A stretch of DNA of 64,000 bases from TMED14 sp041158165 (GTDB taxonomy: Bacteria; Bacteroidota; Bacteroidia; Flavobacteriales; Schleiferiaceae). The stretch spans positions 86,727 through 150,726 of the forward strand of contig JBEBBW010000001.1 of NCBI GenBank assembly GCA_041158165.1, given 5' to 3'. The notes beneath the pieces are model-generated. The model was given only the letters and a program-made list of their open reading frames with translations, did not search any database and was not told the DNA's origin. Position numbers and translations under genes: made by a program. This document shows positions 52,067 through 60,836 of the stretch, in pieces (position 1 is the first letter of the stretch; every line of letters starts with the position of its first letter).

Positions 52067-53292
52067 GTTCCGCCCTCGAACGCCTCCTTCGCTACGTCCA
52101 AATCGACACCCAAAGCGATCCGCATTCGACTGCGTCGCCGACTACCGAAAAGCAAAAGGACCTAGGGCGACTGCTGGTGTCCGAGCTGCACGCCCTGGGC
52201 CTGAGCAACGCCGAATTGGACGCCCACGGGTACGTCTACGCGACGCTGCCAGCCACGACAGCGCATTCCGTACCCGTCATTTGCTGGTGCGCCCACATGG
52301 ATACCTCGCCCGAAGCTCCGGGCGCTGACGTGCAGCCTATCGTGCACCGCAACTACGACGGCGGGCCGATTCTCCTGCCCTACGAAGGGATCGTACTCGA
52401 CCCCGCAGCGCACCCCGACCTTGGCGACCAGGTGGGTTCTGCGATCGTGACGGCCGACGGCCGCACGCTGCTGGGCGCCGACAACAAAGCCGGAATCGCC
52501 GAAATCATGGCCGCCGTGGAGTGGCTCGCGGCGCACCCGGAGGTTCCGCACGGCACGATTAAAATCCTCTTTACCCCCGACGAAGAAGTGGGTCGCGGTA
52601 CTGCGCACGTGGACCTTCAACGGCTGGGCGCAGACTATGCCTACACGGTGGACGGCGAACGCCGAGGTAGCCTCGAAGACGAAACGTTTAGCGCCGATGC
52701 AGCGCTCCTCACGTTTACCGGAGCCAATACCCACCCCGGTTTTGCCAAGGGCAAGATGGCCAACGCGCTCAAAGGCGCCGGGGCCGTACTCGCACGCCTG
52801 CCCCACGAATGTAGCCCTGAAGGAACCGAAGGCACCGAGGGGTTTGTGCACCCCTACGAAGTGCGCGGCGGAGTAGAAACCGCGTCGATTGAATTCATTC
52901 TGCGAAGCTTTTCCACCGACGACCTGCGGAGCTACGCGGAACGCCTGCGGGCCCTAGCCCACGAGGTGTGTACCGAGCGACCTGGGCTGAGTTACCACCT
53001 CGAAGTGCGCGAACAGTACCGAAACATGAAGGAGGTGCTCGACCGGCACCCCGAAGTGGCCAACTACGCCGAAGAAGCGATGCGCCGAGCGGGACTCACC
53101 CCCGAGCGAGGACGCATCAGGGGCGGCACCGACGGGAGCCAGCTCAGCTTTATGGGCCTGCCGACCGTCAACATTTTTGCCGGCGAGCACGCCTTCCACA
53201 GCCGCTACGAATGGGTGAGCGAGACCGACATGGAGTACGCGGTCCAAACGCTCATCGAGCTAGCCCAGGTGTGGGCTGACGCGAGCAACTAG
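52063..53292 (+). CDS. pepT: Peptidase T (tripeptide aminopeptidase)
   Basis: A 409-residue M20-family di-zinc aminopeptidase. Zinc ligand motifs: CAHMDTSPEAPG (HxD, about 78-89), LGADNKAGIAE (about 141-151), FTPDEEVGRG (catalytic Glu, about 175), and the late GEHAFHSRYEWV. RGGTDGSQLS is also conserved. It cleaves N-terminal residues from tripeptides in the cytoplasm. The length is standard. It meets the DoxX gene end to end with no gap. Confidence 0.95.
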   Translation: MSSALERLLRYVQIDTQSDPHSTASPTTEKQKDLGRLLVSELHALGLSNAELDAHGYVYATLPATTAHSVPVICWCAHMDTSPEAPGADVQPIVHRNYDGGPILLPYEGIVLDPAAHPDLGDQVGSAIVTADGRTLLGADNKAGIAEIMAAVEWLAAHPEVPHGTIKILFTPDEEVGRGTAHVDLQRLGADYAYTVDGERRGSLEDETFSADAALLTFTGANTHPGFAKGKMANALKGAGAVLARLPHECSPEGTEGTEGFVHPYEVRGGVETASIEFILRSFSTDDLRSYAERLRALAHEVCTERPGLSYHLEVREQYRNMKEVLDRHPEVANYAEEAMRRAGLTPERGRIRGGTDGSQLSFMGLPTVNIFAGEHAFHSRYEWVSETDMEYAVQTLIELAQVWADASN

Positions 53293-53700
53293 TTAGTAGT
53301 GTCTGGCCTTTCGGCGCAGCATCCACGCGTCGAGGGAGTACCCGCCCGCGCCGAGAAGCAGCGTGGCCAAAAACGGCAGCGCAAAAAGCAGGGAGTGCTC
53401 TTTGTCGCCAAGGGCGTCTGCCCAGTGTGCGCCAAAGGCGGCGACCAGCATCGTAAAGGCCGCGGGAGCCGCAAACCAGCGGGTTTTAAAGCCCACAATC
53501 ATGGCCAAGGGAGCAGCAAATTCTCCAAAAACAGCCAGCGCCAGGCTGACCTCAGGACCCAGCCCGGCAAAATCATAGAATTGGATTTCACCCCCGGCCA
53601 ACAGCTTCAGTAGCTTGGGGTAGCCGTGGGTGAGCATGAGGGCGGCGGGGCCGATGCGCAGGAGCGCCAGGCCTAGGTCGTTAAAAAATTCGCGGTTCAT
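53293..53700 (-). CDS. DoxX family membrane protein
   Basis: A 135-residue protein with four membrane segments. The opening NREFFNDLGLALLRIGPAALMLTHGYPKL (in part) with RxxxG...HG is the DoxX/SURF4-like pattern. Family members are linked to quinone or redox functions but are poorly defined. The ATG at 53700 was chosen, since the frame back to 53766 enters the leader of the divergent DUF1801 gene. It converges on pepT. Confidence 0.8.
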   Translation of the reverse strand: MNREFFNDLGLALLRIGPAALMLTHGYPKLLKLLAGGEIQFYDFAGLGPEVSLALAVFGEFAAPLAMIVGFKTRWFAAPAAFTMLVAAFGAHWADALGDKEHSLLFALPFLATLLLGAGGYSLDAWMLRRKARHY

Positions 53701-53772
53701 GGGCGAAAAATAGCCCAAAATCACGTGAATCGTTGCTTTTGACGTAGGTTTAGTGCCGCAACCCACGCCCCC

Positions 53773-54114
53773 ATGACGGTCGAAGCCTACCTAGAACGCC
53801 TACCTGAAGACCAGCGCCGCATTGCTGAAAAAGTGCGCGCACTGATTCTTCGCGAAGCCCCTGAGGCCACCGAATATGTCGGATACGGTATGCCCGGGTA
53901 CAAAGTCGCGGGCAAGCCCTTGATTTACTTCGCGGCGTTTAAAAACCACCTAGGGATTTATGCCTTGCCGGCGGCACACGCCGAGTATGCACAGGAGCTC
54001 GCCTCGTTCAAGCAGGGCAAGGGCTCGGTGCAGTTTCCGTGGCACACGGAGCTTCCTTGGGCGTTGATTGCGCGAATGATCCAATTCAACCTCGCGCGCA
54101 GAACGGCCGAATAA
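53773..54114 (+). CDS. DUF1801 family protein (YdhG-like)
   Basis: A 113-residue cytoplasmic protein. The sequence VEAYLERLPEDQRRIAEKVRALI at the start (in part), YVGYGMPGYKVAGKPLIYFAAFKNHLGIY in the middle (in part) and IARMIQFNLAR at the end are the DUF1801/YdhG pattern, a frataxin-like fold. The function is unsettled. A TAGGTTTA box at 53745-53752, 20 bases upstream, is a possible -7 element. Confidence 0.82.
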   Translation: MTVEAYLERLPEDQRRIAEKVRALILREAPEATEYVGYGMPGYKVAGKPLIYFAAFKNHLGIYALPAAHAEYAQELASFKQGKGSVQFPWHTELPWALIARMIQFNLARRTAE

Positions 54115-54131
54115 CCAAGGGCAATTTTCGG

Positions 54132-54139
54132 TACCTTAG
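54132..54139 (+). promoter_or_regulatory. -7-like element (TACCTTAG) of the thioredoxin-like gene
   Basis: One mismatch to TAnnTTTG, 4 bases before the ATG at 54144; the same spacing as the best leaderless starts. Confidence 0.6.
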
Positions 54140-54143
54140 GGGA

Positions 54144-55265
54144 ATGCGTACCCTAATTGCCACCCTTTTTGCTGCCGCGGCGATCGGCAGTTCGTTTGCC
54201 CAAGGCATTGAATTTGAGACGGATTGGTCTAAAGCGCTAGAGCGGGCTAAAGCCGAAAAAAAGCCGATGCTCATCGACTTTTACACGGACTGGTGCGGCT
54301 GGTGCAAAGTCCAAGACACGACAACCTGGAAGGACCTGAATGTAGCCCGATTCGCAAACAACTACCTGGTTCCGGTGAAGCTCGATGCCGAGCGCGAAGG
54401 CGGTGCGGCCGCCGTTCGATTCCGGCCGACCGGCTACCCGACCGTGGTGCTGTACGATCCCAACAGCAGCCCGCAGCGTGCGCTGTACTATGTAGGCTAC
54501 AACCAAGACGCAGAAGCCTATCTGACTAAAATCAAGGAAGATACCTATTCAACCGAAGGCGCCATTGGCTTCAAGCCCGACGAAGCCAGTCCCGAATTCC
54601 CTGATTTTGTTCGCAGCCGCTACAGCAAGCAGCGCATGAAAGGCCCGAGCGCCGACGCGGTAGAAGCCTGGCTCACAGCCAACGAAAGCGCCCCAGCAGA
54701 AGTCACGTGGGCCGTGCTTTCGCTGAGCAGCCTTAGCGCGCAGCGGGCTGAATCGGTGCTGAGCAACGCGGCGTACTGGCAAGGAATCGCCGGCAAAGCA
54801 GCCTATGCATCGTTTGTGGAAAGCCAAGTTTTTAAGCGAATTATGGGCGCGGCAAACGAAGCGGAACTCGCGGTTGCCCTGGAATTTGCCAAGCTCCATG
54901 GAGGCCCCGATATGGACCTCAACCAAGTTCAAGCCCAGTGGGCCAGCCGCAAGAAAGAGTGGGGCCACCTGCTCGGATTGCTTGAATCCGATTGGGGTTC
55001 GAAGCTCGAGCTACCCCAGCTGAACAGCATGCTGTGGCCCATAGCCGAAACCGAGGGCGTGGACCCGACGGTAGCGCAGCGTGCCGTGCGCTTGATTGCC
55101 GCCCAAATGAAGGGCAGCGTGGATCCGAGTTACCGCGACACCTATGCCTGGCTCCTGTTCCGCGCAGGTAAAAAATCGGACGCCAAAGCCCAGGCGAAGC
55201 AGGCGATTGCCGAATCGGGTGGAAAATTGGATTCGAGCGAAGAACTTTTAGCCAAACTGAAATGA
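54144..55265 (+). CDS. Secreted thioredoxin-fold protein
   Basis: A 373-residue protein with a signal peptide (ending GSSFAQ, residue 19). A thioredoxin domain follows (about 20-140) with active site C51-G-W-C54 and the cis-proline segment GYPTVVLYD. The C-terminal two thirds are mostly helical with no family I can name. It probably acts on disulfides in the periplasm. The ATG at 54144 is set by the signal peptide and promoter box; an upstream start at 54039 lies in the DUF1801 gene. It overlaps the LamG gene by 4 bases. Confidence 0.83.
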   Translation: MRTLIATLFAAAAIGSSFAQGIEFETDWSKALERAKAEKKPMLIDFYTDWCGWCKVQDTTTWKDLNVARFANNYLVPVKLDAEREGGAAAVRFRPTGYPTVVLYDPNSSPQRALYYVGYNQDAEAYLTKIKEDTYSTEGAIGFKPDEASPEFPDFVRSRYSKQRMKGPSADAVEAWLTANESAPAEVTWAVLSLSSLSAQRAESVLSNAAYWQGIAGKAAYASFVESQVFKRIMGAANEAELAVALEFAKLHGGPDMDLNQVQAQWASRKKEWGHLLGLLESDWGSKLELPQLNSMLWPIAETEGVDPTVAQRAVRLIAAQMKGSVDPSYRDTYAWLLFRAGKKSDAKAQAKQAIAESGGKLDSSEELLAKLK

Positions 55266-56854
55266 GGTTCTGGATTGCCGCCGCGGCCGTAGCTGCAAGC
55301 CTTACGCTGGGCGCTCAGTCCCCCCAGAACGCGCTTGCCTTCGACAAAGTAGACGACTACGTGTCGGTGGCCAACGCGTCCAACTTAATCAACGGTAAAA
55401 CGGCCTTTTCGCTGAGCGCTTGGGTGTACCCGACGAATACCAATCCCGGGTGGCCCGCGTTCGACGGCATCGTGGGCATTCGGAACGACGCCAATGCGGA
55501 CTTTTACATGCTCCAACTTAGCGCGACGCAGTACGAAGTGCGCTTTCGCAACAGCAGCGGCACGCCCTACACGATTACCTCTGCGAGCGTTTCCCTAAAC
55601 GAATGGCAGCATTTAGCGCTGGTGTACGACGGGAACATGCTCAAATTCTACAAAAATGGCTCGTTGCTTTCGAGCATTGCCGCATCGGGTAGCATTAATG
55701 CGTCTGGACTTCCCCTCAACATGGGCCGTCTGCCGTTCAGTAGCAGTACCACGTTCTACTTCAGCGGACGCCTTGACGACGTCGCACTTTGGGGGTCCGC
55801 ACTAAGTGCAGCCGAAGTGGCCTGCCTTACCAATGGAGACGTTGACCCCAGTACAACCGGTTTATTGGCCTATTACCCGTTGAACGTCGGAATCGCCGGT
55901 GGAACGAATACAGGAATTGTCAGTTTTGCTCCGGCAGCGGGCAGCACACCTGCACTAGTTAGCAACATGAGTATGACCGGAACCAATTCCAACTTGGTAG
56001 CAGGCGTCGGCAACTGGGGTTTTGTGTCGGGCGCGGTGTGTGGCGGCGCTTCGTACTCCTTTGGCGGTCAATCGTTTTCAACCCCCGGCACCTACCTTGT
56101 GGCGATTCCTGCCCTGAATACGTGCGATTCCGTGGTGGAATTGGTGCTGAGTGCCGACTCCGTGAACGCGGTACTGACGTCTACGGCCGTAGCGTGCAAG
56201 GGGCGAGCTACCGGGACCGCTACAGCTACGGCCGCGGGAACCGGCCCATTCACTTATTCGTGGAATACGGTTCCGGTGCAGACCACGGCAACGGCCACCG
56301 GGCTCACGGCCGGAACCTACCAATGCACGGTGACCAACAGCACGGGCTGCAGCAGCACCCAGTCGGTGGCGGTTACTGAACCTTCCGTCGGGATTGATCC
56401 CGTCGTAACATGGAATATGGGCACACTCAGTGTTGGCCACAACGGCGGCAGCGGCACACAGTTCCAATGGGTTTCTTGCCCCAACTTCACTCCGCTTGCC
56501 AACCAAACCAATCCAGCGTTCAGTCCCATGCAAAACGGAAGCTACGCGGTGATTGCCACAGACGGCGCGTGCAGCGATACGTCAGATTGCGTGACCGTTT
56601 CGAATGTCGGACTTAGCGAACAGTCGGGCGTTCGCGCCCTCCTCGCGCCGAATCCCGCTTCGGACTATGCGCGGATTGCGCTGAACCAAACCGTGCGTGA
56701 ACTCGAGTTAATTAACCTTCTCGGACAGCGTGTGTTCGTGGTACGCAACCTGCCTGAAGGAACGACTGTACTCGACGTGCGCGGGCTCCCCGCGGGGCAC
56801 TTCGTGGTGCGTGCCGACGGCAGGGCTGTAGGGCGACTAAGTGTTGTCCGCTAG
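55262..56854 (+). CDS. LamG-domain protein with type IX secretion sorting domain
   Basis: A 530-residue secreted protein: signal peptide (to about residue 19), a LamG/concanavalin-like domain (about 20-195; FSLSAWVYPT, NEWQHLALVYDG, SGRLDDVALWGSALS), a middle region, and a SprB-like/PKD-like repeat (about 303-375; ACKGRATGTATATAAGTGPF). The C-terminal T9SS type A sorting domain (about 450-530) has LLAPNPASDYARI and LPAGHFVVRADG. It should reach the cell surface through T9SS. Adhesion is a guess from the domains. It is co-transcribed with the thioredoxin-like gene, which could help its disulfides form. Confidence 0.87.
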   Translation: MRFWIAAAAVAASLTLGAQSPQNALAFDKVDDYVSVANASNLINGKTAFSLSAWVYPTNTNPGWPAFDGIVGIRNDANADFYMLQLSATQYEVRFRNSSGTPYTITSASVSLNEWQHLALVYDGNMLKFYKNGSLLSSIAASGSINASGLPLNMGRLPFSSSTTFYFSGRLDDVALWGSALSAAEVACLTNGDVDPSTTGLLAYYPLNVGIAGGTNTGIVSFAPAAGSTPALVSNMSMTGTNSNLVAGVGNWGFVSGAVCGGASYSFGGQSFSTPGTYLVAIPALNTCDSVVELVLSADSVNAVLTSTAVACKGRATGTATATAAGTGPFTYSWNTVPVQTTATATGLTAGTYQCTVTNSTGCSSTQSVAVTEPSVGIDPVVTWNMGTLSVGHNGGSGTQFQWVSCPNFTPLANQTNPAFSPMQNGSYAVIATDGACSDTSDCVTVSNVGLSEQSGVRALLAPNPASDYARIALNQTVRELELINLLGQRVFVVRNLPEGTTVLDVRGLPAGHFVVRADGRAVGRLSVVR

Positions 56855-56855
56855 C

Positions 56856-57134
56856 TTAATTCCCCGCCCAAGGCGAGCCGACCAAGCCCACAGCGAGTTC
56901 GGCCCAGATAAACATCAGCGCGAAGAGGACGGCGCCCACCGCGATTAGGCGCGACCGGCGGGTTTTGAGCTTGCTCCAAAGGAAGTCGACGGCCAGGGCC
57001 GTTCCGCCCAGCAGGACAAAGCCAATGATAAAGTCGGCCAGGTCCCAGTTGACCTCGTCAGAGATTAGCATTCCGATGGCGGGAAGCGCGAGCAAGGCAG
57101 CCACGGCTAAAAAAAGGTAGGAGCGTCGGGTCAT
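56856..57134 (-). CDS. Small membrane protein of unknown function
   Basis: A 92-residue protein with three membrane segments (about 6-23, 35-50 and 64-84). No family recognised. The ATG at 57134 gives MTRRSYLFLAVAALLALP; the longer frame to 57236 would run into the leader of the FkbM gene. It converges with the LamG gene with 1 base between the ends. Confidence 0.6.
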   Translation of the reverse strand: MTRRSYLFLAVAALLALPAIGMLISDEVNWDLADFIIGFVLLGGTALAVDFLWSKLKTRRSRLIAVGAVLFALMFIWAELAVGLVGSPWAGN

Positions 57135-57257
57135 GTTGGGGAATTTTTGGCAACCTACGCAATTTGTGGACCGCGAGTGCTCAGGGCGCGCTGTACCTTC
57201 GGGCTCGCTGCGCATCCGACCCGTTTGTGTGCGCAACCGAACACTACGATCCTGAAT

Positions 57258-58133
57258 ATGACGCTTGCCCTCGCCGCCGGAGCCCTCGCTCGTGCCTGCT
57301 ACCGCATCCCGGGCGGATTTTTTGCCGCCAAATTGCTCAAGAGCCTATTTCACCCGCGTCAAGCGCCAAACGGCTTCACCTCCTACCGGTTTAGCGGCAT
57401 GACGTTTCGGGTCGAGCTCGCGACGCAGTTGGGCGCCAAGATGTTTTGGCGCGGAGCCCACTCCTGGCCTCCCATTTTTGTGCTGCAGCAGTGGATCAAG
57501 CCCGGTTTCACCTGTGTGGACCTTGGTGCCAATCAAGGCGAGTACACGCTTTGGATGAGCCGGCTGTCGGGCCAAGGCGGCCAGGTACACTCGTTTGAGC
57601 CTTCGCCGAAAATGCTCGAACAGCTTGGCGCCACCTTAGCCCTCAACCAGCCCATGGCGGGCAACGTCACCGTGCATCCGTTTGGCTTGAGCGACGTCGA
57701 CGCGCGCGTCGAATTGTTCTTGCCGTCGGCCGTCAACCAAGCCGGCAACGAGGGCGCAGCCACCGTGTTCAAAACGTCAGACCGCGACCAGTCCCTGGGG
57801 AGTATTGAACTCAAGAATTCGGGCATGGCCCTGGCCCAGGCGACGTCTCGAAAACTCGATTTCATGAAAATCGACATCGAAGGCTCTGAAATGAAGGCCC
57901 TGCGCGGAATGCGCGACCGCCTGGCCTCCGACCGCCCAGTGCTTTTGGTGGAGGTAAACCGCCTTGCACTCAACCTCGCGGGCAGCAGTCCCAAGGAGCT
58001 CACGGCGTTCCTCGCTGAGCTTGGCTACCGCATTTCGCTCATTGGGCCGCGCGGCCGGCTTTTCCCGTACGACGTTGCTCGCGCAGACGACCTTGAAGAT
58101 GTGAACATTTTGGCGCAACCAATTTCGGCGTAA
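57258..58133 (+). CDS. FkbM family methyltransferase
   Basis: A 291-residue SAM-dependent methyltransferase. The SAM site is CVDLGANQGEYTLWMSRL (about 91-108), followed by VHSFEPSPKMLEQL and the family motif FMKIDIEGSEMKALRG (about 204-219), as in FkbM/Methyltransf_21 proteins that O-methylate sugars or other small molecules. The target is unknown. The ATG at 57258 was selected; an upstream in-frame start at 57147 would overlap the divergent gene's promoter region. A TACCTTCG box at 57194-57201 is a distant promoter candidate. Confidence 0.85.
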   Translation: MTLALAAGALARACYRIPGGFFAAKLLKSLFHPRQAPNGFTSYRFSGMTFRVELATQLGAKMFWRGAHSWPPIFVLQQWIKPGFTCVDLGANQGEYTLWMSRLSGQGGQVHSFEPSPKMLEQLGATLALNQPMAGNVTVHPFGLSDVDARVELFLPSAVNQAGNEGAATVFKTSDRDQSLGSIELKNSGMALAQATSRKLDFMKIDIEGSEMKALRGMRDRLASDRPVLLVEVNRLALNLAGSSPKELTAFLAELGYRISLIGPRGRLFPYDVARADDLEDVNILAQPISA

Positions 58134-58200
58134 CCAATCGAAAGTCAAGCAGTTCTGTTCCGCGATTAGAACTTTTATGCGTTAAGTGCGTTGTGTTTTC

Positions 58201-58803
58201 ATGAACCGCTTAACGACCAAAATGTGGACTTTAATTGTACTGTCGGCCTTGGCAGTCGCCGGACTTGCTGCAACCATGCTGCGTAGCGGGGGCATCGAAA
58301 CGCCCGAGTACCAAGTACTGGCCACCTACGGCAAGGTTGAAGTGCGCCGCTACCCCAAAATGCTGGTTGCCAAAACGACCACTTCAGACAATTCCTTTGA
58401 CCGTTCGGGGTCCAACGGTTTTCGAACGGTGGCCAACTACATTTTTGGCGGAAACGAACGAAATCAAAAAATCGCTATGACCGCTCCCGTGGTCATGAAT
58501 TTGGGCGACACGGCGTCCATGTATTTTGTGATGCCCAAGGAATACGGTAAAGACGACCTGCCCAAGCCCACTTCACCCAACGTGGAGGTGACCGAAGTGG
58601 GCAGCAAGGTGCTGGCGGTGCTGCGCTTTGGCGGATTCTCCTCGGACCAAAGCATAAAATCGCACTGCGAAGAACTGGGCAAAACCTTGAGCAAACAGGG
58701 AATCGAACCGCAGTCGGACTTTATGTACATGGGGTACAACGCCCCGTGGGACGTGATCAACCGCCGCAACGAGGTGGCGGTTGAGGTGGCTTGGGAGCGC
58801 TGA
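58201..58803 (+). CDS. SOUL family heme-binding-like protein
   Basis: A 200-residue protein with an N-terminal membrane anchor or signal (about 8-26), then the SOUL domain: YQVLATYGKVEVRRYPKMLVAKT (in part), NYIFGGNERNQKIAMTAPVV (in part), and the late PWDVINRRNEVAVEV. SOUL/HBP proteins bind heme or tetrapyrroles in some organisms; no fixed heme ligand can be claimed here. The ATG at 58201 was used over a non-ATG start 15 bases upstream. It is the last gene before the tRNA-Arg island. Confidence 0.88.
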   Translation: MNRLTTKMWTLIVLSALAVAGLAATMLRSGGIETPEYQVLATYGKVEVRRYPKMLVAKTTTSDNSFDRSGSNGFRTVANYIFGGNERNQKIAMTAPVVMNLGDTASMYFVMPKEYGKDDLPKPTSPNVEVTEVGSKVLAVLRFGGFSSDQSIKSHCEELGKTLSKQGIEPQSDFMYMGYNAPWDVINRRNEVAVEVAWER

Positions 58804-58854
58804 GGCGCTTCCCCCTAAAGGACTACCTCAACTTTAAGCCTTGGCTATCCAAAT

Positions 58855-58905
58855 GTAGCCCCGCCCAGAATCGAACTGGGATTTAGCGTTTAGGAAACGC
58901 TCGTT
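58855..58905 (-). repeat. Distal attachment-site repeat: truncated tRNA-Arg(CCT) 3' part
   Basis: 51 bp identical to 62289-62339, which is the 3' part of the intact tRNA-Arg(CCT) gene from the end of the D-stem to the discriminator, plus one flanking base. Beyond the repeat the sequence leaves the tRNA completely. It marks the far end of the inserted element. Confidence 0.93.
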
Positions 58906-58958
58906 TTTGATAATGATACTTTAACGCCTGAAAATCAGTTTGTTAAAAATTCAAGTAT

Positions 58959-58984
58959 GTACAAAATCAGTACAAACCGGTACA
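58959..58984. promoter_or_regulatory. Three helically phased GTACA repeats near the island end
   Basis: GTACA starts at 58959, 58970 and 58980 (spacing 11 and 10 bp), 54 bp inside the left repeat. The position suggests binding sites for an integrase or accessory factor, or for a regulator; this is inference. Confidence 0.45.
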
Positions 58985-59055
58985 GTTTGCGCCGAATTCT
59001 GCGCTGATCTGATTACTTCTGTCTTCGGCCTGTAAGCGGAAGAAGAGATTTCATT

Positions 59056-60045
59056 TTAAAATGAATTATTGAAAGAACGAACTTTTTTGCGATAAAGGGA
59101 ATCTCCCAATTTGACGGATTCACGACCAAATCGGTGCAGACCAATACTCCAAAGCTTAGCCCCGCCGCCTAAATCGAAGGTGAAAACAGGACGGTTGTTA
59201 ATAAGAAACGGATGCATCGTCACGCCGAATGACATGAAAACTTGTTGTTCCAACCGTCGTAACGCAGGATAATATGGATTTAGAACGTCAACGGTAATAT
59301 GATTACTGAATTCAACGTTGGCCCCAATGAACGGCGAGACCTTTGTAGTTGAGGGAACCGAAGGACCATAGCTAAAGATCGGCAAGTTTAGCGCCGTTTT
59401 AAAGCGTACAAAATCAGCACTTCGGTTAGTCTTCGCAGCGGCTACCTGAAAGGTCGAGGTGGTAGAGTACCTGCTCCAAGACATACCGAGCAAGGCAGAA
59501 TGGTATACAAGACCTTTTGCTAAACTCAAAGATTCACGCTTTAGTCCCCAATACATTGCTCTCACTTTTTGCGTTGTAAAGGGCATCCGTACAGCCTCAC
59601 CCGAAAATACTGCGCCATTGGGACCTCCTGCTTGTGCTACCACCTCGACAGGGCCGTGGCGTTTAATCGATCGAATGTTCATTGGGAAATGGGATTCATA
59701 CGTGCCGCCCAATTGGTAAAGCACATAACCGGGAATCAGCGCAAAACCTAAATCCAAATCAAAAAAATGAAACTTCATATCAGGCTTGAGCTTCAATGAA
59801 GTAAAATACAAACCTGCGAGACCTGGCGCTCCTTCTTTTTGGGGAAGGCCTAATAGAGCATGGGTGTAAAAAAGCTGTATCGGAGATCCTAACCTGGGAT
59901 CATTCCCATAAAAACCATGTACTGTATCAAAAGTGCCATTGTTATATTGAAAGGGTATAGTGATTGTGGGCTGTTGAGCCCATAACCCAAGGCTGGACGT
60001 AATAAACGTCAATCCAAGAATTCCAAAAATTTCCTTTACTTTCAT
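59056..60045 (-). CDS. Exported protein of the island, probable outer-membrane beta-structure
   Basis: A 329-residue protein, MKVKEIFGILGLTFITSS at the start, with a signal peptide ending near LWAQQ. The mature part has many aromatic and glycine residues in alternating pattern, compatible with a barrel; it ends in SFNNSF (aromatic last residue). No family recognised. Codon use is AT-rich like the rest of the island. The ATG at 60045 is chosen because a -7-like box TACATTCA lies 5 bases upstream; ATGs at 60051 and 60072 would lie in or beyond it. Its start interlocks with the divergent lipoprotein gene. Confidence 0.65.
   Translation of the reverse strand: MKVKEIFGILGLTFITSSLGLWAQQPTITIPFQYNNGTFDTVHGFYGNDPRLGSPIQLFYTHALLGLPQKEGAPGLAGLYFTSLKLKPDMKFHFFDLDLGFALIPGYVLYQLGGTYESHFPMNIRSIKRHGPVEVVAQAGGPNGAVFSGEAVRMPFTTQKVRAMYWGLKRESLSLAKGLVYHSALLGMSWSRYSTTSTFQVAAAKTNRSADFVRFKTALNLPIFSYGPSVPSTTKVSPFIGANVEFSNHITVDVLNPYYPALRRLEQQVFMSFGVTMHPFLINNRPVFTFDLGGGAKLWSIGLHRFGRESVKLGDSLYRKKVRSFNNSF
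60037..60044 (+). promoter_or_regulatory. -7-like element (TACTTTCA) of the island lipoprotein gene
   Basis: Two mismatches to TAnnTTTG in the last bases; 5 bases before the ATG at 60050. It lies within the first codons of the opposite gene. Confidence 0.45.
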
Positions 60046-60049
60046 GACC

Positions 60050-60673
60050 ATGAATGTACATTTTTTGCGCACTACTTCGCGCGTGCTGTTTACCGCACTC
60101 GTGATGTCTTCATTTGCATCCTGCTCGGTTTATTTCTCCAAAGAATGGCGTGAAGTAAAGCCCAAAATAAGAAAGCGCTACTATATTCCCGAGAATTCAG
60201 ACAAGGTGTCGGCAATTCGTTATGAGGTATTTCACGCAAAGACTGGTAAAGACATGTCGACGCGCTTCAGAGCAAGGCAAACCCACTTCTACAGAGGGAA
60301 TGACGAACTCTTACTGGTTCGCTACATCGATTATACTGACGGTAAAAAAGGAGTGTTTGTTCAATCCATCGCGTTTGAAAACCAAGTTTTTGGATTACCA
60401 CTAGGAACCATGGCAATGGGCAGTATTGACCTCGCTACAAAGAGTTGGAATCGTCGAAACATTGATATTCCTTTTGTTGCCTATGGCATGCTCCTGGATT
60501 TTGCAAGCTGGATGCCTGCACTGGCCCAAGTAATTGGTAAATCGTATATCTCATTTATACGGCCACTTGAGGTTCCAAATTATCCTACATGGCTTCGCAA
60601 TCACTTACAAATCACCTTGAAGGTGGAGGATGGGTTTCAGCAAACGGGCCAGGTATATTATTACGTCCGTTAG
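60050..60673 (+). CDS. Island lipoprotein of unknown function
   Basis: A 207-residue protein with a lipoprotein signal; lipobox FASC gives Cys25 (MNVHFLRTTSRVLF start). The body has mixed charged and aromatic residues with one more hydrophobic stretch (about 140-155). No family recognised. An ATG at 60044 is also in frame, but the one at 60050 fits the promoter spacing. It is divergent from the exported protein gene, with start codons only 4 bases apart. Confidence 0.65.
   Translation: MNVHFLRTTSRVLFTALVMSSFASCSVYFSKEWREVKPKIRKRYYIPENSDKVSAIRYEVFHAKTGKDMSTRFRARQTHFYRGNDELLLVRYIDYTDGKKGVFVQSIAFENQVFGLPLGTMAMGSIDLATKSWNRRNIDIPFVAYGMLLDFASWMPALAQVIGKSYISFIRPLEVPNYPTWLRNHLQITLKVEDGFQQTGQVYYYVR
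60051..60058 (-). promoter_or_regulatory. -7-like element (TACATTCA) of the island exported protein gene
   Basis: Mirror of the plus-strand element: 5 bases before the ATG at 60045, lying within the first codons of the lipoprotein gene. Confidence 0.45.
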
Positions 60674-60836
60674 TGCTTCTAAATAATACATAGAGGCTAC
60701 GGTGTATTCCCACCGTAAGTCGGAATCTATGAACGGGAGATAATCCCATACTTGGTGCTACTACAACCGGGGGGAATACAACCTCTTCCAAAAATCTTGT
60801 TTCAATCTTTCGGGGGAAATAAAGAATTCCCTATGC

